Shown here piece after piece: positions 43,831 to 52,840 of a DNA stretch of 64,000 bases. Made by a program: the position numbers and the translations under genes. Within the stretch, counting starts at the first letter, position 1, and every line of letters begins with the position of its first letter. The notes below the pieces were generated by a model. It worked only from the letters and a program-made list of their open reading frames with translations. It was not told the DNA's origin and ran no database searches. The stretch lies in contig NZ_JACKTY010000031.1 in assembly GCF_025822605.1 (NCBI RefSeq), positions 144,476 through 208,475 of the forward strand. Direction: 5' to 3'. This DNA comes from Mycolicibacterium komossense (lineage in GTDB: Bacteria > Actinomycetota > Actinomycetes > Mycobacteriales > Mycobacteriaceae).

Positions 43831-46800
43831 GACTGTGCCTCTCCCGCTTGCGGTTCGGCCTCCGCCTCCAGCTCCGCCAGCAACGCTCGCAGGTCGTCAT
43901 CGGAGAGCTCGTCCATCAGCCGGTCCACGCCTCCGTCCTCGACAGCCGGCGGCTGTGGCGAGGATTCGTCGGCCGCCGCAGGCACGGCACCGTGGATCAC
44001 GTGGAGCTCGGCGAGCACGCGGTCGGCCACCGAGTTCACGCTGACGCCTCTGAGGATCTCCAGGACTGGGAGGTCGATCGAGAACACCATGTTGATCCTG
44101 ACCCGGAAATCCATTGCTATCATGGAATCCAGGCCGATGTCCTCCAAGATGTCATCCGGCTCGAAATCATCGACAGCACAGTCGAAGACAGCGGCAACGA
44201 TGCGCTTTACGTGATCCGCGATGACGGCGGGCCGGTCGCCTTCCGGGGTCTGCGCCAAGACGGAGAGTATCGAGCCATCGGAATCGGCCTGTGCAGAGGT
44301 TGTTTCGGATCTGTCGAGATCCGAGAACATCGACGGTAGCCGTCCGCCGAATCCTGCCTGGCGCGCTCGGCTCCAGTCGGCGCTGATGGCGACAACGCTG
44401 GGCGTCTTCTGGTTGATGAGTCGGTCGAGGATACGCGCGCCCACCGCGGGCGTGATCAACTCGATGCCCCGCTGGGCGTAGATATTCTCCAACTTGAGCT
44501 CTTCGACCATCCCCACCGACCACGGTCCCCACCCGATGGTGAGCGCCGGGAGGCCCTGCGCCACGCGGTAGTGCGCGAAGGCATCGAGGAAGGCGTTCGC
44601 AGCGGCATAGCTACCCTGGCCCGGCGACGCGATGGTGGACCCCGCTGATCCGAACATGACAAAGAACTCGAGGTCGTGATCTTTGAAGGTGTCGTGCAAC
44701 ACCTGGGTGCCCATCACCTTGGGCGCCATCACCTTGGCGAAGTCGTCTTCACTCATGTTGACGAGAAGTTGGTCATTGACCGATCCTGCAGCGTGGATGA
44801 TTCCGCGGACCGGCCTGCCGCCCTCCTCCATGTGGTTGCGCAGCCAGCCGGACACCTGCTCGCTGTCGGCGACATCGATACTGACGGTCGCGATCTGGAC
44901 ACCGAGTCGTTCGATCGCACGGATCGCGGCGACAGTGGCGAAGTGGGGATCGTCGCCGGTCAGCTCCGGCCAGTGACGTCTCGACGGGGTGGCGCTTCGG
45001 TTCATCAGCGTGATGTGGCGCGCTCCCCGTTCCGCAAGATAGGTGGCCACCACGCGGCCGAGCGCTCCTGCTCCGCCGGTGACGACGTAGGTCGCATCGG
45101 GGCTCAGCTTGGTGGGAAAGGGTTTCGTCAGGCCGTCGCATGGGCGTAGCCGCGGGACGTAGGTGGTTTGGCCGCGGATCGCGACCTGATCTTCGGACAG
45201 ATCACCGAGAAGGTGCTCGCAGATGCGGCTGGCGGTCTCGGCATGGTCAAGGGCGGTGTCGGCGTCGATGTCGATCAGGCCACCCCAGTTCTCGGAGAAC
45301 TCCTGGTGACCGATGACCCGTCCCAGACCCCAGAGCGCAGCCTGGTCGACAGCACGCACCGGGGCACCGGGTGCCGGTTGCGCGTTGGCGGTGATCAGAT
45401 GCAGCCGGACCTTGGCGCCGCCTCGCTCGGCGAGGGCTTTGACCAGACGCAGTGTGGAGAACGTGCCCAGCTGATGGCACTCGTCGACGGAGAGGCCGCT
45501 GCCGATATCGAGTGGCCAGCAGTTGACGACGCGGTCGAGGTCAGCGTCATCGCCCAGGCTCGCGAACAGCTCGCTCACTTGCTCAGGGTGCCCGGCGCGA
45601 TGCTCGACCGTGCGGACGTGATGACCGCGACGACCGAGTTCCGCGGCGAGGGCTGCGCCGACGCCGGAGCGGTCCGCGAGAATGAGCCAGGACGAACCGG
45701 CGGCCATGCTCTCATGGCCGTCACGCGTCTCGCTTTCAGCGGTTGTCCACTGAATATTCAGCAGTCCCTTGTCGATACGTTCGGGCGACAGGCGCGACGA
45801 AGCGCTCAGTGACTGAACGGAGAAGCCGTCGACAACGGCGAGCGCCTTGCCTGCCAGATCGGTGATGGTGATATCGCACTCGACCTCTTCGCGAGTCGCG
45901 GACAGGACACGAACATGAACCCTCATGTGCTCTTCGGGCGCGCCGTAGACCGCACAGTGCCGTATCCGGGTCGGCAGGAACGGGTCCTCGCTCTCTTCCT
46001 GCCCGAGAAACGGGGCGCCGAAAAGGGTTTGAAAGGCGCCGTCGATGAGCGCCGGATGGAACCGGAAATCACCGAGGCCGCCGACAATCACCGGTGGAGC
46101 GGTGATCTCGGCGACAGCCCAGTTCTCCCCCGCCGTCACGCTGCGAACGGACCGAAATGCGTCGCCGTAGTCGAACCCGATGGAATTGGTCCGGATGTAG
46201 AAATCCTCGCCGCTGATCGAGGTGACCGGCTCGGCGGTATCCGAGGGATAGTGCGGGTGCGGTGCGGTCGGGAGGACGTTGAGCTCGGCTGTCGCGGTGA
46301 TCGTCCATCGGGAATCCCCATCGGCTGTGACGGTGAACGCCGCGAACTCCAGTGTGCCGTCGTCCTGGTTGAGCGTGGTCCGCAGGATCGGGTCGCAGGT
46401 GTCGTCGAGAATCACGGCGCGGTGCAGCACAAGGTTGTCCACCGCAAGGTTTGACCCGTAAATGGCGTTGGCTGCCGCCAGCGCCATTTCGATGTATACC
46501 GCCCCGGGTACTACGACGCTTCCCTGTACTCGGTGATCGGCGAGAAATTGGTTGAAGACGATGCTCAGTTCGGCTTCCCAGGTGGGGTGTAAGGCCGCCA
46601 CCGATTGGCCCAGAAGGGGATGGACCGGTCGGTAGAACAGTGCTTCTGACGCCTCGTCGGTCTCATTCCAGAAACGTTTCGTCTGCCACGGATAGGAAGG
46701 CAGCTTGGTGAGTCGACCACCGTCATCGGGGTTCACGGCATTCCACGCAACCTGACAGCCGATGCCATGTAGTGCACCAACGCAGCTGAGCAGCTCGCGA

Positions 46801-49337
46801 GCATCATCATGACTTCGGCGCTGCGTCGCCAGCACCGAAACCCGCTGTTGCCCTGCAGTTTCAATGATCGATGGAGCCAGCACAGGATGGGGACCCAGCT
46901 CGACGAAGTGGATGTAGCCGTCTTCCAGCATTCGGCGGATCGCCGGTTCGAAGAGCACGGTCGCACGCGTGTTCTGCCACCAGTAGGCGGCGCCGGCGTG
47001 GTAGCGCTCGAGCTGCTCGCCGGTCACCGTCGAATACAGTGGCAACGTAGCCGCTTTCGACGACAGACCGTCGAAAGCGCTGAGGAGGTCGTCCTTCACC
47101 GCATCCATGTAATGGGTGTGATAGGGCACCTTCACGGAAAGGTGCCGGTTGAAGATCCCGGCCTCGTCCAACTGCCTGGCCACATCGTCGAGGACGTCGC
47201 CGTCGCCGGCGAGGGTGACCGCTGAGGGACTGTTGATCGCCGCGACCGATATCCGCCGACCGAGCTCGTCGTGCGCGGACCCCTCGAGCGTTCGCATCAA
47301 GGTCTCCGAGTCAAGGCCGACGGCGAGCATCCGGCCCTGCCCAGTGGTGCGCTGCTGGAGTCGGCTTCGGTGATAGATGACCTCGACTGCCTGTTCGAAG
47401 GTCAGCAGACCGGCCAGATGATGAGCGGCCACTTCTCCTGCGCTGTGGCCGATTACCGCATCCGGACTTATCCCGAACGCGGCCAGCTGTTCGGCCAGTG
47501 CAATCTGGATGGCGAAATTGGCCGGCTGCGCGATCTCGGTGTCGGCCATGCGCGAATCGGTCTCGTCACGTCGAAGCTCCTCGATGAGAGACCATCCCGC
47601 GTGCCGGGACAGCTCCCGATCGGTGCGCAGAATGCTGGCCGTGAAAGCCGGGAAGACGTCGAGGAGCCCCCGACACATCCTCCACCACTGTGGACCCATC
47701 CCGGTGCAGACGAATACCAGCTTCGGCGCCGTGGAATCCGTCCGCCCGGTGGAGATCTGCCCGCCATCGGCGAGCGCCTGAAGTTGTTCTCGCGCACTGC
47801 CGATGCTGTCGGCGATCACGGCGTGCCGATAGTTCAGATGAGAACGCCGCCGACCGAGCGTGTAGCCCAGATCCGACAGCGTGATATCAGGATGACGGGC
47901 CAGATGCTCGGCCAGCCGACCGGCCGTCGCGAGCAATGCTTCCTCGCTGCGGGCCGAGATCGGCAGGACGGTCGGCAGCAGCCGCGAGGCATGCTCCGCC
48001 GCCGGTACAGAAGTCGGGGCGGGCGGCGCCGCGAGCACCGCATGGGCGTTGGTACCGCCGAATCCGAACGAGTTCACCCCGACGACGCGCCGCGGATAGT
48101 CCGGAAATGGCCGCCCTGTTCCCGGCACATCGAGCTTGAGGTCGGCCAGTGACACGTGTCGGGTTGGGGTCCGAAGATGCAGGTTCGCCGGGATGTACCC
48201 GTGCTTGGCCACCAACGCCGCTTTGATCAGTCCGGCCACGCCGGCGCCGGCTTCAAGGTGGCCGATATTGGTCTTGATCGACCCGATCACAAGCGGGTTC
48301 GCCGCAGATCGGTCCAACGTCAGGGCGCTGGCGAGCGCCCGCATCTCGATGGGATCGCCAACGGGCGTTCCCGTTCCGTGCGCTTCCACATATCCGACTT
48401 CGTTCGCGTCGACACCGGCTCGCCGCAAGGCAGCCCTGATGGCAGCCTCCTGCGCTTCCTCGCGCGGCACTGTGATGCCGTCGGTGTGGCCGTCCTGCGA
48501 TACCGCGGTGCCGAGGATCTGCGCGTAGATGTCGTCGCCGTCGTCGAGCGCCTGCTGAAGCGGTTTGATGACGACGATCGCACCGCCTTCTCCGCGCGCA
48601 TAACCGTCCGCGGAGTCATCGAATGCCTTCGACCGACCTTCCGGGCTGAGGAATCCGCTTTTCGACTCCGCGATTGCGGTGTTGGGGCCGATCATGATGT
48701 TCACCCCGCCGGCCAATGCCAGATCACACTCGCCGTTCCAAATACTTTGTGCTGCAAGATGTACCGCGACAAGCGAGCCGGAACACGCCGTGTCGACCGT
48801 CATGCTGGGTCCGCGGAAGTCGAAGGCGTGCGAGATCCGGTTGGCCAGCATCGTCATCATCATCCCGGTGGCGGAATGGGACTTGAAGCGGTAGCGACTG
48901 GTGCGACCGAGATTCTGCAGCAACTGATAGTCGAGAGTGAACCCGCCGATGAACACACCGACGTCGGCACCGGCCAGGTCATCGGCAGGTATTCCGCTGT
49001 CTTCCAACGCCTCCCACGTGGCGTGCAGAAGGAGTCGCTGCTGCGGGTCGAGCGAGTGCGCCTCGCGTGGTGACATACCGAAGAACTGAGGGTCGAATTG
49101 GTCTATTTCGCGCAGGAATCCACCGCGACGGGTGACGATCTTGCCGACCTTGGCCGGATTCGGATCGTGATATCGCGCAGCGTTCCACCGGGTCGCGGGG
49201 ACGATGGAAGTGGCGTCCGTCTCGCTGCACAGCAGGTTCCACAGACCCGCTGCGGAGTCGGCACCGCCAGGAAGACGGCACCCGATTCCGACGATCGCCA
49301 ACGGCTCATGAGCGCCGCGTTCACTGAACACAGTCAA
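43827..49337 (-). CDS. Type I polyketide synthase, single module KS-AT-DH-KR-ACP
   Basis: A 1836-residue PKS. KS (about 10-435): VDTACSGSL Cys185, EAHGTGTP His320, NIGHLEAG His360. AT (about 540-850): GHSAGE Ser632; specificity position YHTH (739-742), neither canonical HAFH nor YASH. DH (about 905-1180): His935 in FLADHRVQGSVVVPG and Asp1099 in HPALIDGAF, so active. KR (about 1210-1640): GGAGALGR, Lys1540, Ser1564, Tyr1577; VND where B-type KRs have LDD. ACP (about 1705-1780): IGLDSM, Ser1738. A C-terminal acidic tail (LSDDDLRALLAELEAE) resembles a docking end. No ER or thioesterase. One module with full beta-processing but no release domain suggests iterative use or supply to another enzyme. 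Starts four bases inside the upstream flavoprotein gene. Confidence 0.95.
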   Translation of the reverse strand: MTVFSERGAHEPLAIVGIGCRLPGGADSAAGLWNLLCSETDATSIVPATRWNAARYHDPNPAKVGKIVTRRGGFLREIDQFDPQFFGMSPREAHSLDPQQRLLLHATWEALEDSGIPADDLAGADVGVFIGGFTLDYQLLQNLGRTSRYRFKSHSATGMMMTMLANRISHAFDFRGPSMTVDTACSGSLVAVHLAAQSIWNGECDLALAGGVNIMIGPNTAIAESKSGFLSPEGRSKAFDDSADGYARGEGGAIVVIKPLQQALDDGDDIYAQILGTAVSQDGHTDGITVPREEAQEAAIRAALRRAGVDANEVGYVEAHGTGTPVGDPIEMRALASALTLDRSAANPLVIGSIKTNIGHLEAGAGVAGLIKAALVAKHGYIPANLHLRTPTRHVSLADLKLDVPGTGRPFPDYPRRVVGVNSFGFGGTNAHAVLAAPPAPTSVPAAEHASRLLPTVLPISARSEEALLATAGRLAEHLARHPDITLSDLGYTLGRRRSHLNYRHAVIADSIGSAREQLQALADGGQISTGRTDSTAPKLVFVCTGMGPQWWRMCRGLLDVFPAFTASILRTDRELSRHAGWSLIEELRRDETDSRMADTEIAQPANFAIQIALAEQLAAFGISPDAVIGHSAGEVAAHHLAGLLTFEQAVEVIYHRSRLQQRTTGQGRMLAVGLDSETLMRTLEGSAHDELGRRISVAAINSPSAVTLAGDGDVLDDVARQLDEAGIFNRHLSVKVPYHTHYMDAVKDDLLSAFDGLSSKAATLPLYSTVTGEQLERYHAGAAYWWQNTRATVLFEPAIRRMLEDGYIHFVELGPHPVLAPSIIETAGQQRVSVLATQRRSHDDARELLSCVGALHGIGCQVAWNAVNPDDGGRLTKLPSYPWQTKRFWNETDEASEALFYRPVHPLLGQSVAALHPTWEAELSIVFNQFLADHRVQGSVVVPGAVYIEMALAAANAIYGSNLAVDNLVLHRAVILDDTCDPILRTTLNQDDGTLEFAAFTVTADGDSRWTITATAELNVLPTAPHPHYPSDTAEPVTSISGEDFYIRTNSIGFDYGDAFRSVRSVTAGENWAVAEITAPPVIVGGLGDFRFHPALIDGAFQTLFGAPFLGQEESEDPFLPTRIRHCAVYGAPEEHMRVHVRVLSATREEVECDITITDLAGKALAVVDGFSVQSLSASSRLSPERIDKGLLNIQWTTAESETRDGHESMAAGSSWLILADRSGVGAALAAELGRRGHHVRTVEHRAGHPEQVSELFASLGDDADLDRVVNCWPLDIGSGLSVDECHQLGTFSTLRLVKALAERGGAKVRLHLITANAQPAPGAPVRAVDQAALWGLGRVIGHQEFSENWGGLIDIDADTALDHAETASRICEHLLGDLSEDQVAIRGQTTYVPRLRPCDGLTKPFPTKLSPDATYVVTGGAGALGRVVATYLAERGARHITLMNRSATPSRRHWPELTGDDPHFATVAAIRAIERLGVQIATVSIDVADSEQVSGWLRNHMEEGGRPVRGIIHAAGSVNDQLLVNMSEDDFAKVMAPKVMGTQVLHDTFKDHDLEFFVMFGSAGSTIASPGQGSYAAANAFLDAFAHYRVAQGLPALTIGWGPWSVGMVEELKLENIYAQRGIELITPAVGARILDRLINQKTPSVVAISADWSRARQAGFGGRLPSMFSDLDRSETTSAQADSDGSILSVLAQTPEGDRPAVIADHVKRIVAAVFDCAVDDFEPDDILEDIGLDSMIAMDFRVRINMVFSIDLPVLEILRGVSVNSVADRVLAELHVIHGAVPAAADESSPQPPAVEDGGVDRLMDELSDDDLRALLAELEAEAEPQAGEAQS

Positions 49338-51103
49338 CTCGACTGCAGCACCAGTGAGGTGGCGACGATCCAGGCACTGCTGACCGGATTGCTCGCCTGT
49401 TCCCGGCGGTAGGTCGATCGCAGCTCATGCAGAAGCGAATCCCGTTGCCACGCCTGTACCTGCCTCATCGCATCGTCGTCGCCGAACATCGCCGATTTGT
49501 CCGCAAGAACGGTTTCGATCAGCTGCCCTGCGAGTTGACGGAGCAGCAGTGAGTTCACATCGAACTGTTCGACGAAGTTCGGGCTGGTGCCCATCATCGC
49601 GGTGTGCAACGCCACCATGAAGTTCAGCGGCGCGTACAAATCCACGAATGGGACTGTGGAGGTACCGCTTTCCACTGCGGCCCACTCCCGGAAGAATCGT
49701 TGAACACGATTGCTCAGTGCGATGAGCCCGTCGAGATGCGGAACGATGCTTGGGTCGTCGGCGACGCTCACGAACCGGCCGTTCATATAGAGCAAACCGA
49801 CGAAGCCCCAATAGAACGCGACATCCCAGATGATCTTCGCCGACATCACGGTCGGCGTGCCCATCAGTGTGTACTGATCCTGATAGATGGCCAGCCACAT
49901 CTCCGTGAGGGACCGGAAGAGCGAATCACTGATCTGGGCTCGCCCGACGATGTCCTCACCGCCCAGTTCGCGGACGATCATATCGGTGATCAGACCGTTG
50001 CCGATCGCCACCAGATCCAGCCCCGACGAATACAGCGGATCCAGGAATACCCCGGCGTCGCCCGTCAGGCACCAGCGGTCGCGGCCGTCGAAAACCTTTG
50101 TCGCACCATGGCTGTACTTCTTCATGACCCGGAAGTCCCTGATCAAGTCGGCGTCCTCGGCCAGCACCGCGGCGCACTGGGGCTCGTGTTCGCGCAGCCA
50201 CGCTCTGGCCTTGGTGAGCGTGTTGAAGTCGTCGAAACTGTGGAACGCCGGGTCGGCGACGATACCCACGCTGGTGGCTCCGGAGGCGAGTCTGATGAGC
50301 CAGACCCAATACCCTTCGCCCATCAGGTGATTGGTCGACATTGCCCGGTCGCCCTCGGTGAGGCGACCCTGCCAGTCTGGATCGTCGCTCCATCGACCGA
50401 CGTCGATCTCCGTCGCGATACGAAACCAGGCCGCGTTGCAGTGGTGCTCGTTGGCCTGTCTCAGTTCCAACTGCCGAGGCAAGACACGGTTACGCCCCGA
50501 CGCGTCGACCACCCACCGTGCCGTGGTCTGTGTGACCACGTCGCCGTGCTGAAAGGCGATCGTGTGCGGACGGTTCTCGGCGCCGAATTCCACTGACCGC
50601 ACTCGGCCGAGGGCGATGTCCACCCCCTCGGCCACGCAGCGCCGGTGGAGTTCGTTCTCCAACCGGCCGCGGTCGATTTGGTAGGTCACCTGCGGGACGA
50701 ACGAGGAGCTTCCCAGCTCCATCCGTTGCGCGATATCGGTGTTCTGGTCGTGGGAGAAGAACATTCGCAAGCCCATCTTGCGGATGTGAGAGGTGCTGAG
50801 GTGATCGCCAAGGCCAAGGCGATCGCGTAGGTAGTGCGCCGATACCTCGACCGTCGATTCGCCGACCGTGTGGGTGATCTCCGGCACCGGGTGGGCGCGG
50901 GACTCGATCACCAGGATGCGCGTGGTCGGACGCTCGCGCCGAATCTCCAGTGCCAGTGTCAGGGCCGCGACTCCTCCTCCCACGATGCTGACGTCATGAT
51001 CGGCCACTGACTCATCGGCGTTCGAAAGACGTGATCTGATCCGTTGCGCGAGAACCTCTCGCGCCTCCCGACTCAACTGCGACAGCTGCACTCGCTCGTC
51101 CAC
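49334..51103 (-). CDS. Flavin-dependent halogenase-like oxidoreductase
   Basis: A 589-residue flavoprotein, first gene of the polyketide operon. FAD fold: VSIVGGGVAALT (Gly42-44), acidic VIESRA, THTVGESTVE (residues 78-86; the GES motif of flavin halogenases), WVWLI (Trp266, Trp268, Ile270; halogenases usually read WxWxIP, here Arg follows), LTGDAGVFLDPLYSSGLDL (from 347). Lys109 in IRKMGLRMFF sits where halogenases place the chloramine-forming Lys, by eye. The long C-terminus (after about 400) is helical. Halogenation of an ACP-bound or free polyketide is likely; a hydroxylase/epoxidase is the alternative. GTG start with GGGAAAGG upstream. Confidence 0.82.
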   Translation of the reverse strand: MDERVQLSQLSREAREVLAQRIRSRLSNADESVADHDVSIVGGGVAALTLALEIRRERPTTRILVIESRAHPVPEITHTVGESTVEVSAHYLRDRLGLGDHLSTSHIRKMGLRMFFSHDQNTDIAQRMELGSSSFVPQVTYQIDRGRLENELHRRCVAEGVDIALGRVRSVEFGAENRPHTIAFQHGDVVTQTTARWVVDASGRNRVLPRQLELRQANEHHCNAAWFRIATEIDVGRWSDDPDWQGRLTEGDRAMSTNHLMGEGYWVWLIRLASGATSVGIVADPAFHSFDDFNTLTKARAWLREHEPQCAAVLAEDADLIRDFRVMKKYSHGATKVFDGRDRWCLTGDAGVFLDPLYSSGLDLVAIGNGLITDMIVRELGGEDIVGRAQISDSLFRSLTEMWLAIYQDQYTLMGTPTVMSAKIIWDVAFYWGFVGLLYMNGRFVSVADDPSIVPHLDGLIALSNRVQRFFREWAAVESGTSTVPFVDLYAPLNFMVALHTAMMGTSPNFVEQFDVNSLLLRQLAGQLIETVLADKSAMFGDDDAMRQVQAWQRDSLLHELRSTYRREQASNPVSSAWIVATSLVLQSS

Positions 51104-51366
51104 GCGTCACCTTTCCCTCGAGTCTTGTCGACGACGACTACCCAAGAATCGATCGCCACGGACCTCGGGTGCGAAGACGAGCGGCCGGAGCCACTCGTCA
51201 CCTCACGTATGTTCAGCCGTCGGAACATCGGGGCCCCGGCGAAGGACATTTTCAGCGAATCACACCCGTGGCGCGGGAGCACCACCGAACTGATTACCGA
51301 TTTCTGACGTCCTCGTCAGGGAAGCGCTACGACGCCCCGCCCGGTCCGATCCGGCTGTCCCTCCAC
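51104..51366. other. Promoter-side intergenic region of the polyketide operon
   Basis: Together with the palindrome it separates the operon from csbD by 339 bases. No credible ORF. The ribosome site GAGGGAAAGG lies just upstream of the flavoprotein GTG. I see no regulator gene or clear promoter element. Confidence 0.4.
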
Positions 51367-51408
51367 ACAACGCCGGGCGGGTCGATCGATCGACCCGCCC
51401 GGCGTTGT
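51367..51408. terminator. 42-base perfect palindrome, probable terminator of csbD-like gene
   Basis: Two 21-base complementary arms meet at a central GATC (51367-51387 with 51388-51408), core GCCGGGCGGGTCGATC. It lies 35 bases past the CsbD stop on the minus strand and before the polyketide operon. There is no T-run, as in many mycobacterial terminators. It would insulate the two units. Confidence 0.7.
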
Positions 51409-51449
51409 CGGCTGTTTACGTTGTCGGCTACTTGGTTGTCGGCTACTTG
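51404..51449. repeat. Short tandem repeat across the CsbD gene end
   Basis: GTTGTCGGCT occurs at 51404, 51420 and 51435. The last two belong to an exact tandem copy of GTTGTCGGCTACTTG (51420-51434 and 51435-51449). The CsbD stop codon lies in the second copy, suggesting replication slippage at the gene end. Confidence 0.8.
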
Positions 51450-51613
51450 AAGGTGTCCTTGATGTTCTCGCCCACCTTCTTGATGCCCGAGATACCTTGG
51501 TCCTTTTTGCCTTCGGCCTTCAAATCGTCATTACCGGTGGCCTCACCGACCACCTCTTTCGCCTTGCCGATCGCGTCTTCTGCGGCGTTCTTGGCCTTAT
51601 CGACAATTCCCAT
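51443..51613 (-). CDS. CsbD-like general stress protein
   Basis: A 56-residue, Lys/Glu/Gly-rich, hydrophilic protein: MGIVDKAKNAAEDAIGKAKE then EATGNDDLKAEGKKDQG. The GK-KE-GE-TG-L-AEG pattern is the CsbD family signature. Members are induced by sigma-B-type stress in many bacteria; molecular role unknown. ATG 51613 has AGAAAGG just upstream. Sits beside the Asp23-type envelope-stress genes, consistent with a shared stress response. A palindromic terminator follows. Confidence 0.88.
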   Translation of the reverse strand: MGIVDKAKNAAEDAIGKAKEVVGEATGNDDLKAEGKKDQGISGIKKVGENIKDTFK

Positions 51614-51704
51614 GGTTCTACCTTTCTGATGAGTTGTATTCCGCTGTGTATCAGAGGAATACGTGCGCTGGCGCGGATGCCAGCGGCACCGTTCGCGGAG
51701 GGTG

Positions 51705-52280
51705 TCAATTCACCCTGGATGTCCCCTTCGGGACCCGTGCCGTGCGCAACAGGACGCGGTTGGTGAAAGCGACGCCGTCGAGCGCTTGGGCCAGGTCCCG
51801 CTGTACGGCCTTCACCCCCGTGGCGGCAGCGGACAGGCTGCCGGCGCCGGGCTCGATCTTCAGCTCGAGTTCGACGATCCGTTGACCGCGATCGATCAAC
51901 GACGTGCCCGTGGCCGCAGCGATCAGCGGGTGACTTCCGAGTTCCGCTGCTGCCGCGGCGGCAACGGTGTTCACATCGACGCTCAGCTGACCGGTCGCAC
52001 CCGATCCGGGCAACGACATACTGCCCAGCGTCTGGCCGGGTCGGTGACTGTACAACCAGCGCAACCCGACCAGGATCAGGGCAATCGCCGCGGCGCCGAG
52101 AGCAAGGGGCCACCATGGCGACGCCGCGGCGGCCGCCGACCATGGGATCCTCAGTGCGCCACCGCGCGGGACAGGCAGGTCGCCGCGCTCCCAGGCAGCC
52201 GCGGCGACGCCGAGCGCGATGAGAGCGCTGCCGACGACAGCGCAGCCCAGACGATCGACGATCACGATGCCGCGCCTCAT
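51705..52280 (-). CDS. AmaP-like alkaline-shock membrane anchor protein
   Basis: A 191-residue protein with two membrane helices (LGCAVVGSALIALGVAAAA and WWPLALGAAAIALILVGLRWL) and a C-terminal soluble domain (SVDVNTVAAAAAAELGSHPL, LELKIEPGA) of Asp23/AmaP type. In Staphylococcus AmaP anchors Asp23 to the membrane. Last gene of a minus-strand stress operon; ATG 52280 overlaps the upstream stop (ATGA). The frame opens far upstream as noise. Confidence 0.78.
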   Translation of the reverse strand: MRRGIVIVDRLGCAVVGSALIALGVAAAAWERGDLPVPRGGALRIPWSAAAAASPWWPLALGAAAIALILVGLRWLYSHRPGQTLGSMSLPGSGATGQLSVDVNTVAAAAAAELGSHPLIAAATGTSLIDRGQRIVELELKIEPGAGSLSAAATGVKAVQRDLAQALDGVAFTNRVLLRTARVPKGTSRVN

Positions 52281-52840
52281 GACGGTCCCTGTTCCTTGAC
52301 GCGGACCCGCACGCGTGGCGGCCGGGCCAGTTCGGTCAGCGCATCGTCGACGGCGGTCCGGACGGTGTCTTTCAACGCGGTGGTGTCGTACCCGGCCAGC
52401 GGGGTGACAGCGAGGGTGATGGTGCGCGCCGATCCCGCAGCGGTGACAGTGGAGACGCCGGTGATGGCCCGAGCGGCGCTGCGAGCCAGTTGGACGATGT
52501 CGCGCCGCCGGATCCAGGTGGCAGGGACCCGAAGTGCCAGATGGGTGCGGCGCCGGGGTTTGACGGCAACGAACACCACCGAGATCCCGAGTACCGCCGT
52601 GGCCAAACCGGCAGGCAGCATCCAGGTTTGGGCCGTCAGCCCGTGGAGAAAATTCAACGCAGCGGCGATCCAGGCTGATCCCGAGATGGCGCCGATCGCG
52701 ATCAGTGCGTCGCGGGCGGCGACTATCCCCAGTGCGATCAATGCCAGCGCCAGCACCACCGCGACGCCGGTCGCCGCCGGCGCGGCGAGCGGGGGTTTGG
52801 CCGCGGCTCTGGCCGCGGGCGTGATGACAGGCGTGCTCAT
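52277..52840 (-). CDS. DUF6286-type membrane protein of Asp23 operon
   Basis: A 187-residue protein with three hydrophobic segments (VAVVLALALIALGIVAARDAL, here in two pieces VAVVLALALIALG and ARDALIAIGAI; MLPAGLATAVLGISVVFVAV) followed by a basic soluble domain with RRRDIVQLARSAARAITGVS and VRVRVKEQ, reminiscent of a Gls24-like fold. Annotated in actinobacteria as DUF6286, from memory. Overlaps both neighbours by four bases, so part of the same operon. Probably a membrane partner of the Asp23-type proteins. Confidence 0.75.
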   Translation of the reverse strand: MSTPVITPAARAAAKPPLAAPAATGVAVVLALALIALGIVAARDALIAIGAISGSAWIAAALNFLHGLTAQTWMLPAGLATAVLGISVVFVAVKPRRRTHLALRVPATWIRRRDIVQLARSAARAITGVSTVTAAGSARTITLAVTPLAGYDTTALKDTVRTAVDDALTELARPPRVRVRVKEQGPS

